From NCBI GenBank assembly GCA_964570865.1, contig CAZMZM010000066.1, positions 1-10,996 of the forward strand: a stretch of DNA of 10,996 nucleotides, in the 5' to 3' direction. A model generated the notes under the pieces. The model ran no database searches. It was not told the origin of the DNA and saw only the letters and a program-made list of their open reading frames with translations. Positions 1 through 6,604 of this stretch are shown piece by piece. Made by a program: the position numbers and the translations under genes. Source of the DNA: WGAL01 sp964570865 (lineage in GTDB: Bacteria; Bacteroidota; Ignavibacteria; Ignavibacteriales; Melioribacteraceae). The stretch's first letter is position 1. Each line of letters begins with the position of its first letter.

Positions 1-165
1 TGAGGTTAAAACCTCTATAGTTATTATGTTTTCGCAAAACCGTCGGCTGAAGCCTTACGGAAATTAGTTGTACGAAACATCCATGGTTATCGGCAACAAC
101 AAAATAAGTTTAGCCGTTCATCTCGATAAAACACTCCGACTCCACAAAACTCGATGAACTTACCT
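1..165. other. Non-coding stretch downstream of the MFS gene, with short inverted repeats
   Basis: No convincing gene is visible on either strand. One short frame is open from base 2 to a stop at 65-67 and could be the tail of an upstream gene, but nothing in it is recognisable. Several short inverted repeats are present: GAGGT/ACCTC around 2-15; GTTTT/AAAAC at 28-40; a nested hairpin at 40-60 built from CCGT/ACGG and GGC/GCC with a TGAA tip; and GTTCATC at 116-122 with GATGAAC at 153-159, just beyond the stop codon of the minus-strand transporter. The last could form at the 3' end of the transporter mRNA. It has no T-tract, so I do not call it a terminator. Confidence 0.4.
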
Positions 166-1323
166 TCAATATTCTTTTTTATCGACCAAAATAATAATTC
201 CGATAATTAAGCTAACTGCAGCACTAAATGCGAAAGGGACTTCAGAACTGAAACTATCCCACAAAAATCCGGCAAGACTTGAGCCGAGCAATATTCCCAG
301 CCCTGTAACGGAATTGTACAACCCGATTGCAGTAGCGCGATTACGGTCATCTACAAAATCGGAAATCCATGCTTTGGATATTCCGTCAGTTGCGGCGGAA
401 TACAATCCATACAGAGTGAATAAAATAAAGATTACGGGCAAGTTGTCTGCAAATGAAAATCCGGTGTAAACAGCGGAAAATATTATTAATCCCGTTCCGA
501 AAATTAATCGTTTGCTGAATTTATCCGAGAGAACTCCTGCCGGATATGAGAATAGAGCGTAAATAATATTAAAAAACACATAACCCAATATTGCAGTTGA
601 ATCGCTTGAAATAGATTTTAATTTTAAGATTAGAAATACATCACTGCTGTTTGCAATTGAGAAAATTGTAATAAGCACTAATAATTTTTTATATGCTTTT
701 GGTGCCTCTTTCCAGAATTCGGAAAAATGATACTCTCTAACTTTCACATCTTTTACTTCAGGTTCTTTTGCCCTGAATGCATAAAAGATTGCACCGATTG
801 AAGGAACCATTGCAAAATAAAAAACAAGACGAAAATTATCGCCGGAGAGATACAAAATTAATAGGGCTGCAAGCGGCCCGACAACAGCTCCGAGAGTATC
901 CATGCTTCGGTGAAAACCAAATATTGCACCTCTGTTTGTTTTATCGGCATTGGCTGCCAGCAATGCATCACGCGGGGCGGTTCTTATTCCTTTGCCCACT
1001 CTGTCAAGTGTTCGCGAAGTTACTACCGTTCCAAGAAAAGGGAAAAAACCCGGCAGCGGCTTTACTATTGCCGAAAGCGTATAACCTAATCTCACAAAAA
1101 TTGCTCGTTTTCTTAGCTTATCGGAAAGCGCTCCGAAATAACCTTTCAGTAAACTGGCGGTAACTTCCGCTACGCCTTCGATTACACCGACTACGGACAT
1201 TGAAGCTCCGAGCACGGTTGTTAAAAAGAGCGGAACAACCGGATAAAGCATCTCGCTGGCGAAATCGGTGAAAAAACTAATTAACCCTAATACAAAAACT
1301 TGCTTTGGTATCTTTCTTTTCAT
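166..1323 (-). CDS. Major facilitator superfamily (MFS) transporter, substrate unknown
   Basis: This 385-residue inner-membrane protein is hydrophobic throughout and about the usual size for a 12-helix MFS carrier, so it probably moves a small solute by coupling to an ion gradient. The loop-2/3 signature appears twice, as expected for the two homologous halves: GYFGALSDKLRKR at residues 61-73 and PAGVLSDKFSKR at 261-272. A conserved block, RTLDRVGKGIRTAPRDALLA at 104-123, and FGFHRSMDTLGAVVGP at 135-150 (a motif-C-like glycine/proline stretch) mark a bacterial MFS subgroup usually annotated only as 'MFS transporter'. A charged central linker at about 183-212 separates the halves. The gene stands alone on the minus strand, divergent from yciO across 54 bases. 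There is no clear Shine-Dalgarno, only an A/T-rich leader. The ATG is supported by a typical positively charged N-terminus directly before TM1. The family is secure; nothing in the window indicates the substrate. Confidence 0.9.
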   Translation of the reverse strand: MKRKIPKQVFVLGLISFFTDFASEMLYPVVPLFLTTVLGASMSVVGVIEGVAEVTASLLKGYFGALSDKLRKRAIFVRLGYTLSAIVKPLPGFFPFLGTVVTSRTLDRVGKGIRTAPRDALLAANADKTNRGAIFGFHRSMDTLGAVVGPLAALLILYLSGDNFRLVFYFAMVPSIGAIFYAFRAKEPEVKDVKVREYHFSEFWKEAPKAYKKLLVLITIFSIANSSDVFLILKLKSISSDSTAILGYVFFNIIYALFSYPAGVLSDKFSKRLIFGTGLIIFSAVYTGFSFADNLPVIFILFTLYGLYSAATDGISKAWISDFVDDRNRATAIGLYNSVTGLGILLGSSLAGFLWDSFSSEVPFAFSAAVSLIIGIIILVDKKEY

Positions 1324-1350
1324 TTTGTTATATTATTAAAGAATAAAATC

Positions 1351-1358
1351 CAAATATA
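1351..1358 (-). promoter_or_regulatory. Candidate -7 box (TAnnTTTG type) for the MFS gene
   Basis: Read on the minus strand, these bases are TATATTTG, a perfect match to the Bacteroidota -7 consensus TAnnTTTG, 27 bases before the transporter ATG. No matching -33 TTTG lies at the expected distance, and the region is very A/T-rich, so a chance match is possible. Confidence 0.25.
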
Positions 1359-1377
1359 AAATATTTATGGAGTTGAA

Positions 1378-1989
1378 ATGGAATATTATGAATTGCATCC
1401 CGAAAATCCGCAACAACGGTATATCAACAAGGCTGTCGAAGTATTAAAAGAAGGCGGAGTAATAATTTATCCTACCGATACAATTTACGGATTTGGCTGC
1501 GACATATATAATCGTGAGGCTCTTGAGAGGATTTACATGATTAAAAATGAAACCTCGACAAAACTCTACAGTTTTGTTTGTCCGGATTTAAAAGATATAG
1601 CCAAATATGCTAAGGTTTCCGATTTCGCTTACAAGACGATGAAAAAACTTTTACCTGGTCCGTACACTTTCGTCTTGCCTGCTGCAAAAGATGTTCCGAA
1701 AAAACTTTGGACCAAAAGAAAAACTGTTGGTATCAGAATTCCTGATAATCCTATTACTATTACACTTGCCAAAGAGTTGGGGCATCCGATTTTAAGTACA
1801 AGCGTTACTAATCGCTTGGGGGAAACATATGTTAATCCTGATGAGATTAAACATGTATTTTTTAATCAAGTAGATTTAATGTTGGCGATGGGGCCACTTG
1901 AAGGAAAGCCGTCGTCCATAGTTGATTTAAGCGGCGATGAGCCTCAAATATTAAGAGAAGGCGTTGGTGAACTTTCACTTTTTTATTAA
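1378..1989 (+). CDS. yciO: YciO-family Sua5/YrdC protein (threonylcarbamoyl-AMP synthase fold)
   Basis: This 203-residue cytoplasmic protein is a single YrdC-like domain. It matches E. coli YciO from memory almost end to end: the N-terminal HPENPQQR block (residues 7-14), the EGGVIIYPTDTIYGFGC core, LPGPYTFVLPA, KRKTVGIRIP, and a C-terminal ILREGVGE. The family fold binds ATP, threonine and bicarbonate. TsaC/Sua5 paralogues make threonylcarbamoyl-AMP for t6A37 modification of ANN-decoding tRNAs; YciO-type proteins share the fold, but their cellular role is less settled. Here the STSVTN segment keeps an Asn near the position of the SxN motif of active Sua5/TsaC proteins, so synthase activity is plausible. 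Whether this is the organism's only such protein cannot be seen. GGAG at 1369-1372 precedes the ATG by five bases. It is the first gene of a plus-strand run and ends 62 bases before the potassium-channel frame. Confidence 0.93.
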   Translation: MEYYELHPENPQQRYINKAVEVLKEGGVIIYPTDTIYGFGCDIYNREALERIYMIKNETSTKLYSFVCPDLKDIAKYAKVSDFAYKTMKKLLPGPYTFVLPAAKDVPKKLWTKRKTVGIRIPDNPITITLAKELGHPILSTSVTNRLGETYVNPDEIKHVFFNQVDLMLAMGPLEGKPSSIVDLSGDEPQILREGVGELSLFY

Positions 1990-2002
1990 TTGACTTAATT
2001 TT

Positions 2003-2035
2003 TTTGGAATTTTATCCATAAACCGAAATTCCAAA
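2003..2035 (+). repeat. 10-bp perfect inverted repeat between yciO and the K+ channel gene
   Basis: TTTGGAATTT (2003-2012) and AAATTCCAAA (2026-2035) pair perfectly, with a further T-G wobble inside and an 11-base loop. A T7 run lies just before the 5' arm, not after the 3' arm, so this is not a standard plus-strand intrinsic terminator. It ends seven bases before the ribosome binding site of the channel gene and could influence its translation or the 3' end of the yciO message. The function is inferred only. Confidence 0.5.
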
Positions 2036-2041
2036 GTTGGT

Positions 2042-2046
2042 GAGGT
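2042..2046 (+). promoter_or_regulatory. Ribosome binding site that points to an ATC start for the K+ channel
   Basis: GAGGT sits five bases before ATC at 2052-2054, the spacing seen for the other genes here (GGAG-5 nt-ATG for the propeller gene). The in-frame stop TAA at 2046-2048 overlaps it, so translation of the channel cannot begin further upstream. This site is the reason for choosing ATC over the TTG at 2136. Confidence 0.6.
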
Positions 2047-2051
2047 AAACT

Positions 2052-3059
2052 ATCTACGAGAATTTATATAAAAAAGTAATCTACGGATTCCTTGCTCTTA
2101 CTGTCATTATTTTACTTGGCACATTCGGTTACATTTTGATAGAGAAAGATTTTTCTTTCCTCGATGCTTTTTACATGACTGTAATATCAATGACAACAAC
2201 AGGATTTAAGGAAGTAAAGCCTCTTTCAGATGGGGGTAAGATTTTTACTGTTGTTGTAATCTTTGCCGGAGTTATTGCAATTGCATACACCGGAGGAAGA
2301 GCCGCTCAGCTTTTGATAGAATCTCAAATTTTTAGGAGACGAAGAATGGATAGAAAAATGCAGAATTTATCGGGGCATTATATTGTTTGTGGATACGGAA
2401 GAATGGGAACACAGATTTGTGAAGGTCTTCAAAAAAACGGAGCTAAGTTTGTAATAATCGAAAAGGACGAATCAAAAGTTGAAGAGATGCGAGAAAGAGG
2501 CTATATATTTGTAATTGGTGAGTCGAGCAATGATGAGGTACTAAAATATGCCGGAGTTGAAAATGCGAAAGGGATTGTAACCGTTACCCATTCCGACGCT
2601 GAAAATGTTTTTACAGCACTAAGCGCCAAACAGATTAATCCTAAAATTTATATCATATCACGTGCCGTAGATGAAGGTAGTGAAACAAAATTACTTAAGG
2701 CCGGAGTTGACAGAGTTGTAAAACCTTTTGAGATAGGCGGCTCGAGGATGGTACAGCTTTTGTTGAGGCCTAAAGTTACTGATTTTATTGAGGGAATTGC
2801 GCGTAAAGAAAATATCAATATCGGATTGGAAGAAATTGCAGTGGCTGAGTTTTCATCTCTTGTGGGATTGTCATTATTGGAATCCCCGATTAGAAAAGAT
2901 TTAAATATTATTGTAGTGGCTATTCATAAGGCTAACGGCGATTTTGAGTACAATCCAAGTGCTAATACAAAAATCATGGCTGATGACCAACTAATTGCAA
3001 TTGGTAAAAGTGAAGACTTGGAAAAATTAGTCCACTTGTGTCAAGGTGCTAAAAGTTAA
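2052..3059 (+). CDS. Two-TM potassium channel subunit with RCK (TrkA-N/TrkA-C) module
   Basis: This is predicted to be a ligand-gated K+ channel subunit of MthK/GsuK type (335 residues from ATC 2052), acting as a tetramer in the inner membrane. In order: TM1 at about residues 7-29; the pore helix DAFYMTVISM with filter TTTGFKEV at 48-55; TM2 at about 64-82; a basic linker RRRR near 95-98; an RCK-N Rossmann domain with GYGRMG at 114-119 and an acidic residue (IIEKD) after the second strand, typical of NAD/nucleotide binding; and an RCK-C (TrkA-C) domain at about 250-330. No ATG, GTG or TTG precedes TM1 in frame. A TTG at 2136 is available, but starting there would delete TM1, so the frame is extended to the ATC behind GAGGT. 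The filter is unusual: Thr for the usual Val and Lys for the second Gly. It lies between yciO and the propeller gene, probably in the same transcript. The family is secure; the start codon is inferred. Confidence 0.85.
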   Translation: MYENLYKKVIYGFLALTVIILLGTFGYILIEKDFSFLDAFYMTVISMTTTGFKEVKPLSDGGKIFTVVVIFAGVIAIAYTGGRAAQLLIESQIFRRRRMDRKMQNLSGHYIVCGYGRMGTQICEGLQKNGAKFVIIEKDESKVEEMRERGYIFVIGESSNDEVLKYAGVENAKGIVTVTHSDAENVFTALSAKQINPKIYIISRAVDEGSETKLLKAGVDRVVKPFEIGGSRMVQLLLRPKVTDFIEGIARKENINIGLEEIAVAEFSSLVGLSLLESPIRKDLNIIVVAIHKANGDFEYNPSANTKIMADDQLIAIGKSEDLEKLVHLCQGAKS

Positions 3060-3115
3060 AACTAAATTTTATTAATTTAAGAAGCATAGAAAATATTTTT
3101 AATATCGGAGAAATT

Positions 3116-6100
3116 ATGAAACGTCTAATTAACCTTTTACTTATCTTGTTAGCATTAACCCTTTCAATTTCAGCTAAGGAAAAAGATAAAAACGATCCAC
3201 TTTCGGCACATACTTTCCGAAGTTTAAAGTTGCGGAATCTTGATCCCGCTTTTGTTTCGGGAAGAATAGCGGACTTTGCCGTTAACCCTAATAATCATTC
3301 CGAATATTATGTTGCCGTTGCTTCCGGAGGAGTTTGGAAAACCGAGAATCACGGCATTACTTTTAAACCGGTTTTTGATCATCAGGGAAGTTATTCGATT
3401 GGTGTGATAACAATTGATCCGAACAATTCAAATGTCGTATGGGTCGGCACAGGCGAAAATAATCATCAGCGTGCTTTAGGTTATGGAGACGGAGTTTATA
3501 AATCAATAGACGGCGGACAGAGCTGGAAAAATATGGGGCTAAAAACTTCAAGACAAATCGGGAGTATAATTGTTGACCCGAGAAATTCCAATGTCGTTTA
3601 TGTTGCTGCCGAAGGTTCGGTTTGGGGTTCTGGAGGAGATCGCGGATTATATAAAACTACCGATGGAGGTAAATCTTGGAATCGAGTTCTGAATATTAGC
3701 GAGAATACCGGAGTTAACAATGTAATTTTCGATCCTCGAAACCCTGATGTATTGTATGCAACGTCGGAACAGAGAAGACGCCATGTTTTTACTGCTATAA
3801 GCGGCGGACCGGAAACAGCGGTTTATAAATCCGAAGACGGCGGTAAAAGTTGGGACAAGATAATGAAAGGTTTACCGAAAGTAGATTTGGGTGGGATGGG
3901 AATTGCGATTTCACCCGTAAATCCGGATGTCCTTTATTTGATTGTAGAAGCTAAGTATGACAAAGGGGGTTTTTATCGTTCAACAAATAGAGGCGCAACA
4001 TGGGTTAAGATGAGCAGCCATTTTTCGAGCGGTCAATATTTTAACGAAATTTACTGCGATCCCAAAGATGTGGATAAAGTTTATTCCGTTGAAACTCGCT
4101 CGGTTTATACTGAGGATGGTGGAAAAACATGGAAACGTATCGGATTGAAAGACAGACATGTTGACGACCATGCAATGTGGATTAATCCTAACGATACCAA
4201 ACAATTTTTGATTGGCGGAGACGGCGGAGTTTACGAAACTTACGATGGAGGAGTTACTTTTCAGCATAAATCAAATCTACCGATAACACAATTTTACCGA
4301 GTTGCGGTAGATAATGATTATCCCTTTTACAATATTTACGGAGGTACTCAGGATAACAATAGTCTTGGAGGACCGACCCGTACAATAAATGCCGATGGTA
4401 TTGTTAATGCCGATTGGTTTACTACTAACGGAGGTGATGGATTTTGGAGCGCTATTGATCCCGATGACCCGAATATAGTATATGCTGAAGCACAATATGG
4501 AAATATGGTACGCTACGACAGACAAAGCAAGGAAGCTATTCCGATTCGCCCTGAACCGGGGAAAGATGAACTTAGCTATAAATGGAATTGGAACACTCCT
4601 TTGATTATCAGCCCTCATTCACATACACGTTTATACACTGCGGCTAATTTTATATTCAGAAGTGATGACAGAGGGAACACATGGCGGAAAATTAGTGGAG
4701 ATATTACTTCAAAAACAGACAGAAACAGTTGGAAGGTAATGGGAAAATATTGGAGCATTGACGCAGTAAAAAAAGATGTTTCAACTTCACTTTACGGTAC
4801 GGCTGTTTCTATTGACGAATCTCCGGTTAAGGAGAATTTGCTTTACGTCGGCACTGATGACGGGGTTATTTCAATTACTGAAAACGCTAAAACGTGGAGA
4901 GAAGTAAAAAGTTTTCCCGGCGTTCCGGATTATTGCTATGTAAGCGATATACTTGCTTCAAAGTTTGACGAAAATGTAGTTTACGTATCATTTGATAATC
5001 GTAAACGCAACGACTTTAAACCTTATATTTTAAAAAGTGAAGACAAAGGGAAATCGTGGGAATCTATCTCAAATAATTTACCGGAGAACGGCACCGTTCA
5101 TTCTATTCAGCAAGACTTTATCAATCCCCGGCTTCTTTTTGTAGGAACCGAGTTTGGTCTGTTCTTTTCACCTAACGGTGGCGAAAAATGGATTCAGCTT
5201 AAGGGAGGATTGCCGACTATAGCGGTGCGCGACATCGCAATACAGAAACGGGAATCTGATTTGGCGATTGCAACTTTCGGGCGCGGTTTTTATTTGTTGG
5301 ATGATTATTCCCCTTTAAGAAAAATCTCTAAATCATTCTTTGAGCAAAACAAAGCATTTATTTTCCCTGTCCGAGATGCTTTGATGTACGTAGAAAACGG
5401 AAATCGTTACGGGCAAGGTGCTGATTATTTTCGTGATGCAAATCCTCCCTTTGGCGCCACGTTCACTTATTATTTGAAAGATGCTCCTAAAACAAAGTTT
5501 GAAATGCGGAAAGAGAAAGAAAAGGAGCTCTTTAAGAAAAGTGAAAAAATTCCGCAGCCTCCTTATTCCGAAATAAGAAAAGAGAATGAGGAAATTAAAC
5601 CGCATTTGATTTTTACAGTGCTTGATGAATACAATAATCCGGTTAGAAGATTAACTGCGCCGGCAAGAAACGGAATTAATAGAATTACTTGGGATTTGAG
5701 ATATGCCGATATTAATCCGATAACCATTAAGGATAACAAATTTAACCCTGTTGCCAAATCCCGTTCGGGAATAAGAGTAATGCCCGGAAAGTATAAAGTT
5801 TCTTTCTCGCTCTATTACAACGGTAACATTACACCACTTTCGGACACAGTTGAATTTACAGCGAAGAAATTAAATAATACAACTCTGCCCGCTGCAGATT
5901 TTGCCGCAGTAGTTAATTTCGAAAAGCAAGCAGGCAATCTTGTAAGGTCGATACGTGCGGCTCAGAAATATACTCAGGATTTGAGAAAGCGTATTGAATA
6001 TATTAAACAAGCTATTTACCAAACTCCTGCGATAAATATTTCTTATTTCAAGAATGCTGAAAAAGTTTCAAATGAACTTGATGATATTCTTTTCGCTTTT

Positions 6101-6379
6101 AACGGACAAAAACCGAAAGCGAGTGAAGAAGAGATTCCCCCTTCCAAAGTGCCGATTAACTCAAGAGTTTCCGCAATGATGTGGACTCACTGGCAATCAA
6201 CTTCGGGCATTACCCAAAACGAAAGAACAGCATATAAAGTATTGATTGAAGAATTTCCTCCGTTGCTTACGAGAATTAAGAGTATCTATTCCAATGAGAT
6301 ACTTCCTTTGGAAAAAGTTCTTGAAAAAGCAAATGCTCCTTGGACGCCCGGACGAATGCCTGAATTTAATAAAGATTAA
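3116..6379 (+). CDS. Large exported double beta-propeller protein (sortilin/BNR-repeat, 'glycosyl hydrolase'-like)
   Basis: This 1087-residue protein has a signal peptide (hydrophobic stretch to about residue 20, cleavage probably after SISA). At least nine Asp-box-like motifs (SxDxGxxW) follow at about 130, 181, 239, 289, 332, 375, 516, 641 and 685, with a degenerate one near 588. Their spacing suggests two successive seven-bladed-type propellers at about 45-430 and 450-735. A linker with a PPFGATFTYYL motif (about 775-790), a beta-sandwich-like segment (about 830-925) and a helical C-terminus (about 925-1080) complete it. The arrangement is that of a widespread Bacteroidota/Acidobacteriota family related to VPS10/sortilin and GH74 propellers and often named glycosyl hydrolase, though its activity is generally unproven. 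There is no T9SS sorting domain and no lipobox, so a periplasmic location is most likely. GGAG at 3107-3110 lies five bases before the ATG. It follows the channel gene by 56 bases and is closed by a strong hairpin. Family confidence is high, biochemical role unknown. Confidence 0.88.
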   Translation: MKRLINLLLILLALTLSISAKEKDKNDPLSAHTFRSLKLRNLDPAFVSGRIADFAVNPNNHSEYYVAVASGGVWKTENHGITFKPVFDHQGSYSIGVITIDPNNSNVVWVGTGENNHQRALGYGDGVYKSIDGGQSWKNMGLKTSRQIGSIIVDPRNSNVVYVAAEGSVWGSGGDRGLYKTTDGGKSWNRVLNISENTGVNNVIFDPRNPDVLYATSEQRRRHVFTAISGGPETAVYKSEDGGKSWDKIMKGLPKVDLGGMGIAISPVNPDVLYLIVEAKYDKGGFYRSTNRGATWVKMSSHFSSGQYFNEIYCDPKDVDKVYSVETRSVYTEDGGKTWKRIGLKDRHVDDHAMWINPNDTKQFLIGGDGGVYETYDGGVTFQHKSNLPITQFYRVAVDNDYPFYNIYGGTQDNNSLGGPTRTINADGIVNADWFTTNGGDGFWSAIDPDDPNIVYAEAQYGNMVRYDRQSKEAIPIRPEPGKDELSYKWNWNTPLIISPHSHTRLYTAANFIFRSDDRGNTWRKISGDITSKTDRNSWKVMGKYWSIDAVKKDVSTSLYGTAVSIDESPVKENLLYVGTDDGVISITENAKTWREVKSFPGVPDYCYVSDILASKFDENVVYVSFDNRKRNDFKPYILKSEDKGKSWESISNNLPENGTVHSIQQDFINPRLLFVGTEFGLFFSPNGGEKWIQLKGGLPTIAVRDIAIQKRESDLAIATFGRGFYLLDDYSPLRKISKSFFEQNKAFIFPVRDALMYVENGNRYGQGADYFRDANPPFGATFTYYLKDAPKTKFEMRKEKEKELFKKSEKIPQPPYSEIRKENEEIKPHLIFTVLDEYNNPVRRLTAPARNGINRITWDLRYADINPITIKDNKFNPVAKSRSGIRVMPGKYKVSFSLYYNGNITPLSDTVEFTAKKLNNTTLPAADFAAVVNFEKQAGNLVRSIRAAQKYTQDLRKRIEYIKQAIYQTPAINISYFKNAEKVSNELDDILFAFNGQKPKASEEEIPPSKVPINSRVSAMMWTHWQSTSGITQNERTAYKVLIEEFPPLLTRIKSIYSNEILPLEKVLEKANAPWTPGRMPEFNKD

Positions 6380-6390
6380 AACATTACTTG

Positions 6391-6453
6391 ATAGCATACA
6401 CAGGCAAAACGCTTGTGTATGCTATATCACAAAATAGAGGGGTTGTGTTTTTT
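6391..6453 (+). terminator. Strong 15-bp hairpin and T-tract after the propeller gene
   Basis: Bases 6391-6405 pair with 6411-6425: twelve perfect pairs (ATAGCATACACA against TGTGTATGCTAT), then one G-T and two G-C pairs, around an AAAAC loop. It begins 12 bases after the stop codon. No T-run follows directly, but a second small hairpin, CACAA/TTGTG (6428-6432 with 6443-6447), is followed at once by T6 at 6448-6453. Together they look like an mRNA 3' end, with the large hairpin as 3' stabiliser and the second hairpin plus T6 as the release site. Confidence 0.6.
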
Positions 6454-6520
6454 GTCACGTCATTTTATTTTTAAAGAAATAAATTTTCTTTTGGTTCTTT
6501 AATTAATTTTTGAAAGTAAG

Positions 6521-6559
6521 TTGTTCTGAAAATTTAAGTTTCAGAACAGTTCTGTTTTT
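6521..6559 (+). promoter_or_regulatory. Possible transcription attenuator (antiterminator/terminator) in the leader of the T9SS cargo gene
   Basis: Three consecutive segments compete. TGTTCTGAAA (6522-6531) pairs perfectly over 10 bp with TTTCAGAACA (6539-6548). The second segment's CAGAA (6542-6546) can instead pair with TTCTG (6550-6554), which is followed directly by T5 (6555-6559), as in an intrinsic terminator. This is the topology of an attenuator in which helix 1:2 blocks terminator 2:3. The terminator stem is short (5 bp), so its efficiency may be modest. Confidence 0.4.
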
Positions 6560-6560
6560 A

Positions 6561-6598
6561 TTCCGAAAATAACTTATTCATAAATAAAATTTCGGAGG
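6561..6598 (+). promoter_or_regulatory. Helix that could mask the ribosome binding site of the T9SS cargo gene
   Basis: The Shine-Dalgarno GGAGG at 6594-6598 lies six bases before the ATG at 6605. TCCGAAA (6562-6568) is complementary to TTTCGGA (6590-6596), with one outer T-G pair, around a 21-base A/T-rich loop. The helix covers the first three bases of the Shine-Dalgarno and pairs the fourth by wobble, so it could limit ribosome access. Confidence 0.4.
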
Positions 6599-6604
6599 TG
6601 CATT

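Noticed and set aside
777..1163. 128-codon plus-strand open frame within the MFS gene
   Set aside because: It is antisense to a clear transporter, with no recognisable domain or ribosome binding site; a shadow frame.
2136..3059. TTG at 2136 as the start of the potassium channel
   Set aside because: It would remove TM1, which is encoded in frame just upstream, and leave a one-TM pore that could not form a normal channel. No good Shine-Dalgarno precedes it.
3503..5192. Repeated segments in the propeller gene as a possible DNA repeat array
   Set aside because: The similarity is at protein level (SxDxGxxW blade motifs) with irregular spacing and diverged codons, so this is not a CRISPR or tandem DNA repeat.
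3363..6437. Several 60-113 codon frames on both strands overlapping the propeller gene
   Set aside because: All lie wholly or mostly within a gene whose repeated Asp-box motifs confirm the reading frame; none has a domain or start signal.
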